DNA from: Fischerella muscicola PCC 7414
Lineage (GTDB): Bacteria > Cyanobacteriota > Cyanobacteriia > Cyanobacteriales > Nostocaceae
NCBI RefSeq assembly: GCF_000317205.1
Contig: NZ_AJLK01000028.1
Coordinates: 1-48,515 of the forward strand
DNA length: 48,515 bases
Reading direction: 5' to 3'
Under the pieces are notes generated by a model that was given only the letters and a program-made list of their open reading frames with translations, made no database searches and had not been told where the DNA came from. Positions 21,801 through 30,300 of the stretch are shown piece by piece. Position 1 is the first letter of the stretch, and the number at the start of each line of letters is the position of its first letter. A program made the position numbers and the translations under genes.

Positions 21801-21846
21801 ACAAAATGCCTTTTTTGGGAGCAGTCCAGTAATTTTTCAGTTCCAT
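18823..21846 (-). CDS. Npt1/Npt2-type nucleotide translocase-like protein with HEAT repeats
   Basis: Fusion of a membrane domain and a helical repeat domain. Seen: 1007 aa; residues about 30-430 carry some twelve hydrophobic helices resembling the ATP/ADP translocase (NTT) family of plastids and intracellular bacteria (GLRWSEDSTVALFLDQYG at the N-terminus, FLDELLRYTFVVSSGPLLFQP later). Residues about 470-1000 are HEAT-like repeats (for example IRATAAALLLREG, RVRFAVIDMIAA, VREAAIAYLSVV). The transport substrate is unknown; free-living cyanobacteria need no ATP import, so a sensor or scaffold role is possible. The last residues (KLVVDC) come from the STRR array. The likely partner is the CNB protein downstream. 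Confidence 0.85.
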   Translation of the reverse strand: MELKNYWTAPKKGILSQLLKWVNLRPEEGDRTWLMFAFYTSTSIGLRWSEDSTVALFLDQYGAKSLPWIYIASAIMGAVLVILYSWLQKIFPLRRVIIAIAPCMFLPLVLFRIGLHVSYLSVCIIFLLRLWVDAFYVINDLNTSIAANQLFNIREIKRAFPLISSGILVADVISGFSLPFLLLFVGLDNVIMPIAGVFIGLGAFILFYLSKNYPQAFPDTPQIEIEATQYSQKRRLFGPIKRYAWLLFAFFALLQAMGVLIDFQYLTQLNSNFQGKDIASFLGLLGGITGLCELGMQLFISSRALERFGVFYTAATLPVTVGLLMPLTIPLLGLLPWGNSYNLLWGLVILKFLDELLRYTFVVSSGPLLFQPIPDKIRSHVQSLAGGVADTFGAGTAGFVILFTLWLGRKLLPIHASILVLETVLVALCCLVVIWFLRSRYINLLVLSAGQGQLSATNADLRAFKQAVVKTLGEKGTETDKRSCIELLSQIDPQGVGEVLAPLLVKLPPSLQKPSLEVMLAAGVNPAYLPEIRTLLELPQNSVTPEVFALSLRYVWLAESNPNVNQLEKYLTEEHSIIRATAAALLLREGTPMQKLAATKTLRRMLTHHQEKERVNAVKALSEAVHLQALRIYIPNLLQDESLRVRFAVIDMIAATHLEEYYPALLGGLYYKSTRNAAMQALVKLENEALPMLVELATNIYKPEIVRIYAWRTISQIPSLEAIDTLWKFLETSRGNSRDHILRALLKRLQKEGILGSVEQFYETKVKTLIEQELYFIGELYAAYIDFGNQLEIYNQYIDLKTQETIDTYHSGIRIIAVISLLKRAILELESDIKERLLLLLQLLYPIEKIQAAAFNLRSASVVNLARGLEILEHTINLQNKSLLLNILDKRSPAEKLQYLIAAEMAEYQQMEVNERIRSLLVHKHLLSDWCLACCFHFAQVARIRLTTEQVLESLSHPTGFVREAAIAYLSVVSPRILIKILPQLQKDPHPLVANQVKELMKLVVDC

Positions 21847-22004
21847 GCAGTTTTAAAATAGTTGGTTGTTGATGGTTGGTGGTTGGTTGTTGATTGTTGG
21901 TATTTCAAACATCAGACAACACACAACACAAAACCTTAGTTACTCAGTTCTGCATGACCAGTATTAAACTTGTTGCAAAAATCGGGAAAAGGTATAGACG
22001 CGTA

Positions 22005-22106
22005 ATACCATTTCACGTTAATCACGATCCATATAAATTTGTAGAGACGCGCCATGGCGCGTCTCTACACGCCTGTATTTGTATCAAGGTTTTAGTGAAA
22101 TGGTAT
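22005..22106. mobile_element. MITE-like element, 102 bp
   Basis: Perfect 12-bp terminal inverted repeats (ATACCATTTCAC at 22005-22016 and GTGAAATGGTAT at 22095-22106), flanked by TA. In the middle is a perfect 28-bp palindrome (22041-22068, half-site GTAGAGACGCGCCA). No coding capacity. Confidence 0.75.
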
Positions 22107-22191
22107 AAGCAGTTTCCCGTAGGGTAGGGATAAAAGTTAAAGGAATTAAAAAAACTCTTTCCCCTTGAACCTCAAAGTGAGTACATAGCAA

Positions 22192-22241
22192 AAGTCCTGA
22201 GTAACCGAGTATTATTTTTCCCACTCAGAACTCAGGACTAT
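22192..22241 (-). terminator. probable terminator of infC
   Basis: On the minus strand AGTCCTGAGT pairs with ACTCAGGACT, with an inner CTGAGT/ACTC pair, and is followed by TTTTGCT. It begins about 95 bases after the infC stop. Confidence 0.6.
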
Positions 22242-22258
22242 CAATTTTATGTGAATTT

Positions 22259-22330
22259 GTTAGTAGTTATTAGTTAGTAGTTAGTAGTGGGTTTTTAACC
22301 ACTATCCACTAACTACTAACCACTAACCAA
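22259..22330. repeat. STRR hairpin downstream of infC
   Basis: TTAGTAGTTATTAGTTAGTAG-type repeats (about 22259-22288) face CCACTAACTACTAACCACTAA. The halves pair around GGGTTTTTAACC. Confidence 0.65.
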
Positions 22331-22336
22331 TTTAAA

Positions 22337-22870
22337 TTATTTCTTCGGAGAAAGAAGCATCATCATGTTTCGTCCTTCTTTTTTGGGTGCTTGCTGCACC
22401 TCTGCAACTGCTTCTAGATCAGTCGCCATCCGCTTGAGCAAATCTTCTGCCAGATCGCTGTGTTGTATTTCTCGACCCCGGAACATGACGGTGGCTTTCA
22501 CTTTATCGCCATCTTTGAGAAAACGTTCTGCCTGCTTAACACGGACGTTGTAATCGTGTTCTTCAATTTTGTAGCGCATTTTCACTTCTTTCACATCAGC
22601 TGTATGCTGCTTCTTCCTAGCTTCCCGCGCTTTCTTCTCCTGCTCAAATTTGTACTTCCCATAATCCATAATCCGACAAACCGGCGGATCGGCCTTGTCA
22701 CTGAGCAGCACTAGGTCTAGCTCTTTTTCCTCGGCTAGTTGCAGCGCTTCCTGTGGAGACAGAATCCCCAGCTGGGCTCCATCGGTATCGATGACCCGAA
22801 TTTTCGGAAAGCGAATTCTTTCATTAATTTGGGGCAAATCGCGAGTTCTTTTTTTCTCAGTCACTGGCAT
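22337..22870 (-). CDS. infC: translation initiation factor IF-3
   Basis: Binds the 30S subunit and ensures correct start-codon and initiator tRNA selection. Seen: 177 aa; the N-domain [22 protein letters not shown]; the linker with [17 protein letters not shown]; and the C-domain [33 protein letters not shown] with [14 protein letters not shown] (parts of the IF-3 signature). The start is an ordinary ATG at 22870 rather than the AUU found in some bacteria. It is apparently monocistronic, with a terminator at 22192-22241. Confidence 0.97.
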   Translation of the reverse strand: MPVTEKKRTRDLPQINERIRFPKIRVIDTDGAQLGILSPQEALQLAEEKELDLVLLSDKADPPVCRIMDYGKYKFEQEKKAREARKKQHTADVKEVKMRYKIEEHDYNVRVKQAERFLKDGDKVKATVMFRGREIQHSDLAEDLLKRMATDLEAVAEVQQAPKKEGRNMMMLLSPKK

Positions 22871-23463
22871 TATGATTTGTGGCAGCTCTTTGTTAAGAAT
22901 TGAGTTTGGTATTGTGTAATCTGCCTCAGGAACATTAAAAATATCTGAGGACTAAAATAAAGGTCTATATCTAGGGTAGCTAATCCATAGGATAGCCCTT
23001 GAGTAATTGTAACTGTTCTGTCATTCTACTCATTCTGAGAGAATTTCTATTCAATAGTTAACCTAAATTACACATCCGCAGCATTTGTTAACTATTGTAG
23101 CATTTGTTTGTCAAATTATTGACACCTTAATCTTTCAGTATATTTGGTAATAATACAAATACCAAATCCAACTGTTCAGAATTTATTATTCTCTTTTTGT
23201 CCAGAAAGTGTATAACGAACCGCAAAGAACACAAAGAAGAGAAGAATTGCATAGGTAGTTTTGAACTGAGCAGAGAATCATAGATTTGAGTTAATGAAAA
23301 CAATTTTAGAGTAGTTATTTTCAGTATTATTACTGAGGTTTCAGCGAAAAATGCTTGATAAACAAGGGCAAGATTAAAGGGGAATAAAAACCCTACACCC
23401 TGAAATCAGTGAACAGTTAACAGTTAACAGTTTTTAACTGATAACTGTTCTACGCTTGTATTC
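22871..23463. other. intergenic region upstream of infC and downstream of the WYL gene
   Basis: No credible gene. It holds the infC leader, a dispersed-repeat fragment (ACGAACCGCAAAGAACACAAAG near 23216-23237, given in part as CGCAAAGAACACAAAG), and at 23405-23450 an ACAGTTAACAGTTAACAG block facing AACTGATAACTGTT. The last could terminate the WYL gene. Confidence 0.5.
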
Positions 23464-24330
23464 TTAGGAATTAAGGTTCAAATCATAACGCTGACAAAGG
23501 GTTTGGAGTTTTTCACGGACGAGCGATCGCACGTTTTCTGGTGATACAATTACGCAATCTGGCGCATACTGCATGACTTCTCGCATAAACCAAAAGGTGT
23601 TGGATACACGCCTAATTACTCGCCGCACCCGTGGAGTATCTGGTAGCCATTCATTCAATATATCTTCTGGTTTGGTTTGGTAAGCAAAGGCTAAACCGTT
23701 AAATAAGTGCGTTTCTACCTCTATTTCTGCCAATCGAGAACGCCATTCACCAGCAATTGCGATGACAGCAGCGTCTTGGATTCTATCTAAACGCAAACTC
23801 CAGTTATTGCGTAACTCTTCTACATCCAGATTTCCTTGGATTTCCTCACACCAGCAATCAAGATATTGGCGCTTTTCGTGGAGTGTAACTTTGGCGTAAC
23901 GGACAGTGAAGTTCCATACTCGCTGTGCTGCGTCTTGATAGGAAAGTTGAAAGGGTTGTTGACGCAGGATAAAGCGGTCAATCTCTAAACGCCAGGGTGG
24001 AGGTAAATTTTCTAAAAAACGCTCTATTTCAGTTCGCAGTGGTATTGATAGTTCGCTGCGTTCTAGAAGTAGTTTAGCAATTTCTTGCGCTTGTTCATTT
24101 TGACCGATGTCGGTTAATGCACGCATCGCTCTGTCTAGCGCTCTAATGCGTGTTTCTGACCAATCGTGATTTTTACCGATGGTTAACTGATGACGAGCGA
24201 TCGCTTCTACTAGTTTAGAGATGTTTGGGCGATCGCCCCACATCATCCCGAATTCCCGCGCCAGGTTTCCTAATTCGGCTTTATCGCGATCGCCAAGTGA
24301 CAGTGTTATCGACTGACCTTTACGACTCAT
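23464..24330 (-). CDS. WYL-domain transcriptional regulator of the CRISPR-Cas I-D locus
   Basis: Likely a ligand-responsive repressor of the adjacent cas genes. Seen: 288 aa from ATG 24330 (MSRKGQSITLSLGDRDKAEL, a start shared by cyanobacterial WYL proteins); a ribbon-helix-like N-terminus; then a WYL core with WNFTVRYAKVTLHEKRQYLDCW and a C-terminal VRRVIRRVSNTFWFMREVMQYAPDCVIVSPENVRSLV-type WCX region (key parts RRVSNTFW, ENVRSLV). An upstream ATG at 24387 would add 19 residues and translate the candidate operator, so I prefer 24330. It is divergent from cas3 across 102 bases. In Synechocystis the WYL protein Sll7009 is reported as negative regulator of its I-D CRISPR; the same role here is inference. 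Confidence 0.88.
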   Translation of the reverse strand: MSRKGQSITLSLGDRDKAELGNLAREFGMMWGDRPNISKLVEAIARHQLTIGKNHDWSETRIRALDRAMRALTDIGQNEQAQEIAKLLLERSELSIPLRTEIERFLENLPPPWRLEIDRFILRQQPFQLSYQDAAQRVWNFTVRYAKVTLHEKRQYLDCWCEEIQGNLDVEELRNNWSLRLDRIQDAAVIAIAGEWRSRLAEIEVETHLFNGLAFAYQTKPEDILNEWLPDTPRVRRVIRRVSNTFWFMREVMQYAPDCVIVSPENVRSLVREKLQTLCQRYDLNLNS

Positions 24331-24336
24331 TTTTAT

Positions 24337-24437
24337 ACGGACACTTTTATATGGACATATCTTGTCAATCTCTATTTTGCGTGCCAATATAGTATAGGAT
24401 TTAACAACAACTTACGGACACTATTTAAGGATATGTC
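24337..24437. promoter_or_regulatory. candidate operator repeats between the WYL gene and cas3
   Basis: Two 24-base boxes share the core ACGGACACT-T-TTA and an ATAT/GATAT tail: 24337-24360 next to the WYL start, and 24414-24437 overlapping the cas3 ATG. The second is also an inverted repeat (GGACA...TGTCC). Their position at both gene starts suggests binding sites for the WYL protein. The actual promoter boxes are not clear to me. Confidence 0.55.
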
Positions 24438-26541
24438 CAATTACAGCATTTTGCTTAAGCCTGTATATTCCCAGACTGTGTCAACGCCTGAAGGTTTGAA
24501 ATTACCTGGGAATTGGTCGCTTTCTTGGCATCAAGTCGAAACTTTTAAAGCACTACAAGATCCAAATATTGAAGTCATCTTCAACACGGCGATGACTGGT
24601 GATGGCAAGAGTTTGGCGGCTTTTCTGTCAGCGATGAATAATCGTACGTACACTTTGGCAATGTACCCAACAAATGAACTGGTGCGCGATCAAGAAAAAC
24701 AGGTACAAGGGTATAAGGCGCAGTTTCAGCCAAAATATGACCCGCAGATACATCGCCTTACAGCAGCGATTTTGGAAGACTATGTGGATACAGGGAAGTT
24801 ACCTTCTAAGCTGGAAGGACTTGATAATATTTCGACTTTGTATGAAATACTCTTAACTAACCCAGACCTATTTCACTACATTCATAATTTCTACTATCTG
24901 CGAGGTAAGATAGATAACCCAGATAGGTTATTTCGCCGGATTGATGAGAGATACAAACTGTTTATTTACGATGAGTTTCACATCTTTTCCTCTCCACAGA
25001 TTGCGAGTGTAATTAATACTATCTTGCTAATTAAAAATACAGCAAACGACCCAAAGAAATTTCTATTTCTGTCTGCTACACCGAATAAATTATTACAAGG
25101 CTTTCTAGAAAAAGCTGGAATAACACCAAAAATTATTAACCCGGTAGATGTTGGTGCATATAAATTTGATGGTGATACTGAAAATCAAGGTTGGCGACAG
25201 ATTAGTCAGCCAATAAATTTAACTTTTCCCCAAAGCTTGGAACCGAATTTGCGTTCGAGTTACGAATGGCTAGAAGAAAATGCTGAAAAAGTTATTTTGA
25301 AATTTTTCCAAGACTATCCCAACAGTAAAGGTGCAATTATTCTCAATTCGATCGCAGCAGTGAAAAAACTATTGCCTAAATTTAAGGCTATTTTTGAACC
25401 GCGATGGCAGGTGAGAGAAAATACAGGACTAACAGGGGAAACTGAAAAAAGAAATTCAGTTGCAGAAGCTGATTTACTCCTTGGAACCTCAACAATTGAC
25501 GTTGGAGTTGATTTTAAGATTAATTTTTTAGTTTTTGAAGCTGCGGATGCAGGTAATTTTATTCAGCGTTTTGGTAGACTTGGCAGACATGAAGGTTTTG
25601 AAACCTATCAAGCTTATGCATTAATTCCGAATTTTTTAGTTGCGAGGTTATTTGAAGAGCAATCGCACCCATTACAGGAGAATGAAACTTATGATCGGAT
25701 AACTTTTACGAACGCTATTCGTAATTCGTGGATAGACAGAAACGAATTTGAAAGATATCCAAAGCGATGGGGTGGGATACAGTCAGCTTACATTTACTCT
25801 AAGCTGCAAGGCAATCCGCACATGAAAGAAAAATATCCCGATGTGGCGAAAAAGTTTGGTACAGATATTCAAAAAGCATTAGAAATTAGTATCAAACAAA
25901 TGAACGGACAGGTTTATCGCTGTCAGAGTGAAGAGAAAACAGAAATTATTGATGAGGCGAGGAGTTTTAGAGGAAGTAGTCAATTAGATTGTGCAATTTA
26001 CGATTTAACTAATCCTGATGATCCAGAAGTGGATAGGTTTAAAATGTATAACCTTCCTGGTATTCTCAGCAACTTTATTTTTGAGTTGTGGGATAAGGAA
26101 AGCTTTATGGAAAAAGCGAAGAAAACAGGAGTAACAACCAAAAGATTTGAAAAGGCTTTGTGTTATTTGAAGTTAAAAGATTTTCGAGAAGTGCGGGAAG
26201 ATTGGCATTTTTACTATCCAGGAAATATCCGTGAATTGGCGAAAACCAGTAAGGTGCAAGTTCTTAAAGATTTGGAGATTTGCCAACCCCACGGTTACGG
26301 TATCCAACAAATAAGTGATGCAGTCAGTCGGCGTAAATTAGTGTGCTTTATTTCGGATCGCGATCGCAACTATTTACGCGCTACCCTCAGACTACCAATG
26401 CACTTTCAACTTTACCCCGTCACCAATGAACCAGAAAATCGAGGTTCCTGGTATTCCATAGCCTTTGGACAGGATGCGTTGTTGTTAGAAACCCTAACCT
26501 GGCATTGGAAACCCAAGGATGATGAAGGATGGATATGTTAA
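24433..26541 (+). CDS. cas3: type I-D CRISPR-associated helicase Cas3 (Cas3')
   Basis: Superfamily 2 helicase recruited by the I-D effector to unwind target DNA. Seen: 702 aa; motif I variant MTGDGKS (residues 54-60), motif II DEFH (about 180), motif III LSATPN (about 214), GTSTIDVGVDF (about 352) and motif VI QRFGRLGRH (about 377). No HD nuclease domain is present; in subtype I-D the nuclease is on Cas10d, which agrees with the HD in that gene. It starts directly at the candidate operator and overlaps the next ORF by 23 bases, so it heads the cas operon. Confidence 0.95.
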   Translation: MSNYSILLKPVYSQTVSTPEGLKLPGNWSLSWHQVETFKALQDPNIEVIFNTAMTGDGKSLAAFLSAMNNRTYTLAMYPTNELVRDQEKQVQGYKAQFQPKYDPQIHRLTAAILEDYVDTGKLPSKLEGLDNISTLYEILLTNPDLFHYIHNFYYLRGKIDNPDRLFRRIDERYKLFIYDEFHIFSSPQIASVINTILLIKNTANDPKKFLFLSATPNKLLQGFLEKAGITPKIINPVDVGAYKFDGDTENQGWRQISQPINLTFPQSLEPNLRSSYEWLEENAEKVILKFFQDYPNSKGAIILNSIAAVKKLLPKFKAIFEPRWQVRENTGLTGETEKRNSVAEADLLLGTSTIDVGVDFKINFLVFEAADAGNFIQRFGRLGRHEGFETYQAYALIPNFLVARLFEEQSHPLQENETYDRITFTNAIRNSWIDRNEFERYPKRWGGIQSAYIYSKLQGNPHMKEKYPDVAKKFGTDIQKALEISIKQMNGQVYRCQSEEKTEIIDEARSFRGSSQLDCAIYDLTNPDDPEVDRFKMYNLPGILSNFIFELWDKESFMEKAKKTGVTTKRFEKALCYLKLKDFREVREDWHFYYPGNIRELAKTSKVQVLKDLEICQPHGYGIQQISDAVSRRKLVCFISDRDRNYLRATLRLPMHFQLYPVTNEPENRGSWYSIAFGQDALLLETLTWHWKPKDDEGWIC

Positions 26542-26764
26542 AAAGATTGTGGAGAAAGGGCTTTGCCCGAAATCAGAAGGCTACAGTGTTTCAATCCCTA
26601 ATGTCTATAACGGTGAAGAATTTGATAAACCAAGTCCTCTAGCAGCAAAGGTTAACGGTAGTGAAGCTAATGGGTGGGAATACATCGAAGTAAAGAAAAA
26701 CGACCAATGGATTCGTTTAGAAGAATTACGACAAATTTGGAGAAGCACAAATGACAAGAAATGA
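26519..26764 (+). CDS. small RAMA/DUF4357-like protein
   Basis: 81 aa, overlapping the cas3 end by 23 bases and the next gene by 14, so probably translated by coupling. The segment from GEEFDKPSPLAA through NGSEANGWEYI to WIRLEELRQIW matches the pattern of RAMA/DUF4357 domains (serine-rich S-P-x-x-A, then S-x-N-G-W, then a W-x-x-L-x-x-L-R end). These domains are usually found in adenine methylases and restriction proteins. Whether this is a free domain or a leftover of a longer protein is open. It is not a known I-D cas gene. Function unknown. Confidence 0.65.
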   Translation: MMKDGYVKKIVEKGLCPKSEGYSVSIPNVYNGEEFDKPSPLAAKVNGSEANGWEYIEVKKNDQWIRLEELRQIWRSTNDKK

Positions 26765-27023
26765 TTTACTCTCTCGCATTTCCATTGATCCAAATATCTG
26801 TTTTGGTAAACCTTGCATTCGCGGACATCGGATTTGGGTTTCTCTGATTCTTGATTATCTTGCAAGCGGTACAACAATTGAGGAAGTTCTTGAAGCATAC
26901 CCAAGCATCGAACGCGAAGATGTGCTTGCTTGTATCGCTTATGGTTCAGAAATGGCGCGAGGTGCTTTTGTAGAACTTCCTCTAGACAAAAAAAAGAAGC
27001 GAGTGCATGAAGTTAAAGTCTAG
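26751..27023 (+). CDS. DUF433 antitoxin-like protein
   Basis: Putative antitoxin of a VapBC-like pair. Seen: 90 aa with the DUF433 hallmarks ISIDPNICFGKPCIRGHRIWVSLILDYL (core CFGKPCIRG), a helix-turn-helix-like IEEVLEAYPSIEREDVLACIAYG, and a basic tail. It overlaps the previous ORF by 14 bases and is followed by a DUF5615 frame, the usual partner order. It lies within the cas operon between cas3 and cas10d. Confidence 0.88.
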   Translation: MTRNDLLSRISIDPNICFGKPCIRGHRIWVSLILDYLASGTTIEEVLEAYPSIEREDVLACIAYGSEMARGAFVELPLDKKKKRVHEVKV

Positions 27024-27052
27024 ATGAAAATATCGACATACGTGTTGTAACT

Positions 27053-27391
27053 TTGTTGCGGTTAGCAGGACACGATGTTACAACAGTACCAGGACAAGGT
27101 TTAAGTTCAGCACCGGATGAGGAATTGATTGAAGTTTGTCGCAGTGAGGGTAGATGTTTAGTTACGTGCGACAGAGGATTTGGTAATCGTTTGAGATACA
27201 ATCCATCAGACTATTCAGGAATTGTAATTATTCGCCTACCCCCACGTTACACGTTTGCAGACTGGCGTGAAACGATTGAGACATTAATTGCTGGATTAGA
27301 AGCAGCAGATGTCACAGGAAAATTGTGGATTATCCAGCAAGGAAAAGTTCAAGAATATCAACCACTTGCATTAGAGGAAAAAGATCCATGA
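27053..27391 (+). CDS. DUF5615 PIN-like toxin, 5' end probably frameshifted
   Basis: PIN-like putative RNase partner of DUF433. The frame reads LLRLAGHDVTTVPGQGLSSAPDEELIEV (core GHDVTTVPGQGL), CRSEGRCLVTCDRGFGN (PIN-like acidic site) and IVIIRLPPRYT. The conserved N-terminus DENIDIRVV is present at 27023-27049 in this same frame, but no start precedes it. The expected start ATG-AAG-TTA-AAG at 27007 is one base out of frame (four bases TCTA where three are expected). So either the toxin is frameshift-inactivated, or it starts at a TTG (27053) without the DEN motif, or ribosomes shift frame. Its stop overlaps the cas10d ATG (ATGA). Confidence 0.75.
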   Translation: MLRLAGHDVTTVPGQGLSSAPDEELIEVCRSEGRCLVTCDRGFGNRLRYNPSDYSGIVIIRLPPRYTFADWRETIETLIAGLEAADVTGKLWIIQQGKVQEYQPLALEEKDP

Positions 27392-30300
27392 CAGATTTTG
27401 AAGATAATTTTCATGATTTACCGGAAGAAGTTCCAGATTTTGATTGCACAGATGATGATGAATCGCCGATAAAAAAAGAACTGCTAACAATACGCTTGTT
27501 CAAAGAAGCAGTGAAAAAATCGAGAGATAATCAAAGGGATGCAATTTTAGAAAAGTTTGCAGAATATGTCTTACCTAATCTCATTCAACAGTTAGCAGGT
27601 GCAACTGCTAAGGGTGGTAAGTTTTTTGATGTCACTATTCCCAAAATTAACGCTGAACGCGCTAAAGCAGGTAAACCTCCTGTTGATAGCAGCAGAAATG
27701 CAGGCGATCAATCGATAGTTGCACATTTACTCAATGGCTTGTTTCCCACCTATCGAATTTTAAGGAAACTGCAAACAGCAAAAGAAACAAATCCAGTCAA
27801 GCGAAATTGTGAAGATTTACAAGCTTGTATTTTCATCACTGCTTATCTACTACATGATTATGAAAAATTCCCTGATTATAAAGCATGGTTGATTGAGAAT
27901 AACATAGCCGAAAGGGATTGGGAATTAGACGCACCTAAAAAAGAAGATGCACCAAATTTAGGACGTGGATACATCACTAAGAAAATACTAGACTTTGGCT
28001 TGCATTATTTATTAGGTGATGATTGGCAAGATTTTATTGACGATATCATCGAAATTAGTAATAATTCTGGCGTTAAACATGACTCCGATTTAGGTCTTGC
28101 TACTCGTGGATTAAAAACCTTAGATGATGAAAGGATAGATAGTAGAATTCGACAGGTTTTAATCGACTTAGTTTCAGTATCTGATTTATTTGCTTCTGTC
28201 GTCAAACATCCTAGAGATGTAGAAACTGGTCGTTTACCGAATCTCATTAGCAGACTCAGTAACCATCAATTAAAACTCACATATCATTCCCTTTGCGAAA
28301 ATCGTGGTGTTCTCACGAATATCCTCAATAATGCCATCATTGAAGCGCACCCCGAAGAATTTTATACCCCACTTCTATACTTACCTGATGGTGTTGTTTA
28401 CTTGGCTAGTCAAGATGCAAAGGAAATTAGCACCGATCGCATTCCTGAAAGAGTAGTTGATAAGGTGAAATCTCTTTGTGCTGACAAATTAAGGGAAAGA
28501 CAAACTGGATTTAATCGGGGTGGAAAAGGATTCAAATTTGCAGATTACTATTGGTTATTCTTTGATGCGATCGGATTAATGAGAGTCAGTATCGATGCAG
28601 CTTGTCGATTACTTCCTGATAGTAAAACCGCCTCTAGTGGGAAACGGGGTGAAAGTTTACAAAGCTATCAAACCCAGGGTGAGTTACCACTAAATCTCAA
28701 CTTGCAATTTCCCAGTGACATTCGTATTGATAGATTAGCTGAATTTGGTGATATTTTGTGTCGGGGAATTTGGGATAGCTGGTGTGAAAGGGTAAAAGCA
28801 GCACAGAAAGATATACCAAAAGCGAAAAGAAAAATACACCCCGAATTGGATTTAACTCAAAAGTTGGCAGAATATTTGGAATTATCTGATGAAATACCAG
28901 CCGTTAAACAAATTCAATCCCTGAAGAAAACTGGTGGTGTTCCTTTAGATTGGTACTATCTTGCAGCACAATACTTCCGCAAGCATCCCGGTAAGGATTT
29001 TGCTCAAATCTTGGAAGTAATGCGAGGAATGGTAAATTATGCTGCAAGTTTAATTCAGCCAATTCTTCAAGAATTTCAAGATATTCCGGATGGTTGGGAG
29101 GATTTAAAAACCTACGTTAAGCGTGTAATATCATTACCAACAGGAGCAATTGTAGCACCAGAAACTGAACCATTTTTACTGGAATTAAAACGTTACAACG
29201 CCGCAAAAGTAACGGGAAGAGGAAGAGAAAACGTTTGTGCAATGTCGAGTTCTGCTTATACTGTCACTGAACAGATGGAGTCAGCAACTTTATTTGCACC
29301 ACAAGTTTACAGCAACCGTCAGATTTTATTTAACGGGCAGGCTGCAAAACGACAAATCTGCTCAATTTGGTCGATTGAAATCATGTTGAGACAGATTTTA
29401 ATGAATCAAACTAATGCTGTGGGTGCAGATTTTGAAAGCCGCAAATATCGCTATCTTTATCTTTATCCCACCTATTTCTTCACACCTGAAACCAATAAAT
29501 TTTTGCAATTAGCCTACAATCAATTCGCGAGGACGCGATTTGATGCTGAGTTGCGAAAGCATTTCATCACTGATAAACAAATTGCCAAATTCAGCATTCA
29601 AAATTATCAGCAAGTCGACACGCTGCTGATTAAAGAGAATTTACAACCAGATGACGATCGCACTTTTAAAATCAGCTTTCCTGAAAAGGAAACTCTCACA
29701 TTTTTCTTCTTAGGATTACCCCCAGGAAGAGAACCAACAGACACCGAATCTTGGGTAACACCTGCATGGCTAGCATTAACTTTACCACTTGTTCTCGATG
29801 TGAAAGTAGTCGCATCGGAATCTCCTGTACCACCATTTATTAGTGGTGCAGATTTTGAAGAAACTGTGTTATTAGATGGAGAGCATCAAGCAATTCGTTC
29901 TTTGATCAAAAAAGATACTTATCGTTTAGATAGTATTCTTCCGAGCAGTTCAGAAAAACGTGAATTTTCACCATTAAATGCACTAACTGCTGCTTACTGT
30001 ATTCACCTAGAAGTTAATCGGAAAAAGGATGGTGATCCAGATTGGGGTAAATTGTCAGATTTAGCCAGAGATTTGGAAACAAGTCCCTTATATGTTTTTC
30101 ATTATCTCACTAAATGGCTACGTAAACCCAAGAAAGATAAAGACGATAAACAGAAAACTCTGGATGCTGTACCAGTAGCAAAAATTCGTCTTTACATGGA
30201 TTTGTATAAATACTTTGAACCAGGAGAAGAAACAATGAATCAACTGCGTCAATTAACAGAACTCTATCGCCGTTTTTATCGTGCGAAAAGTTCTTATGCT

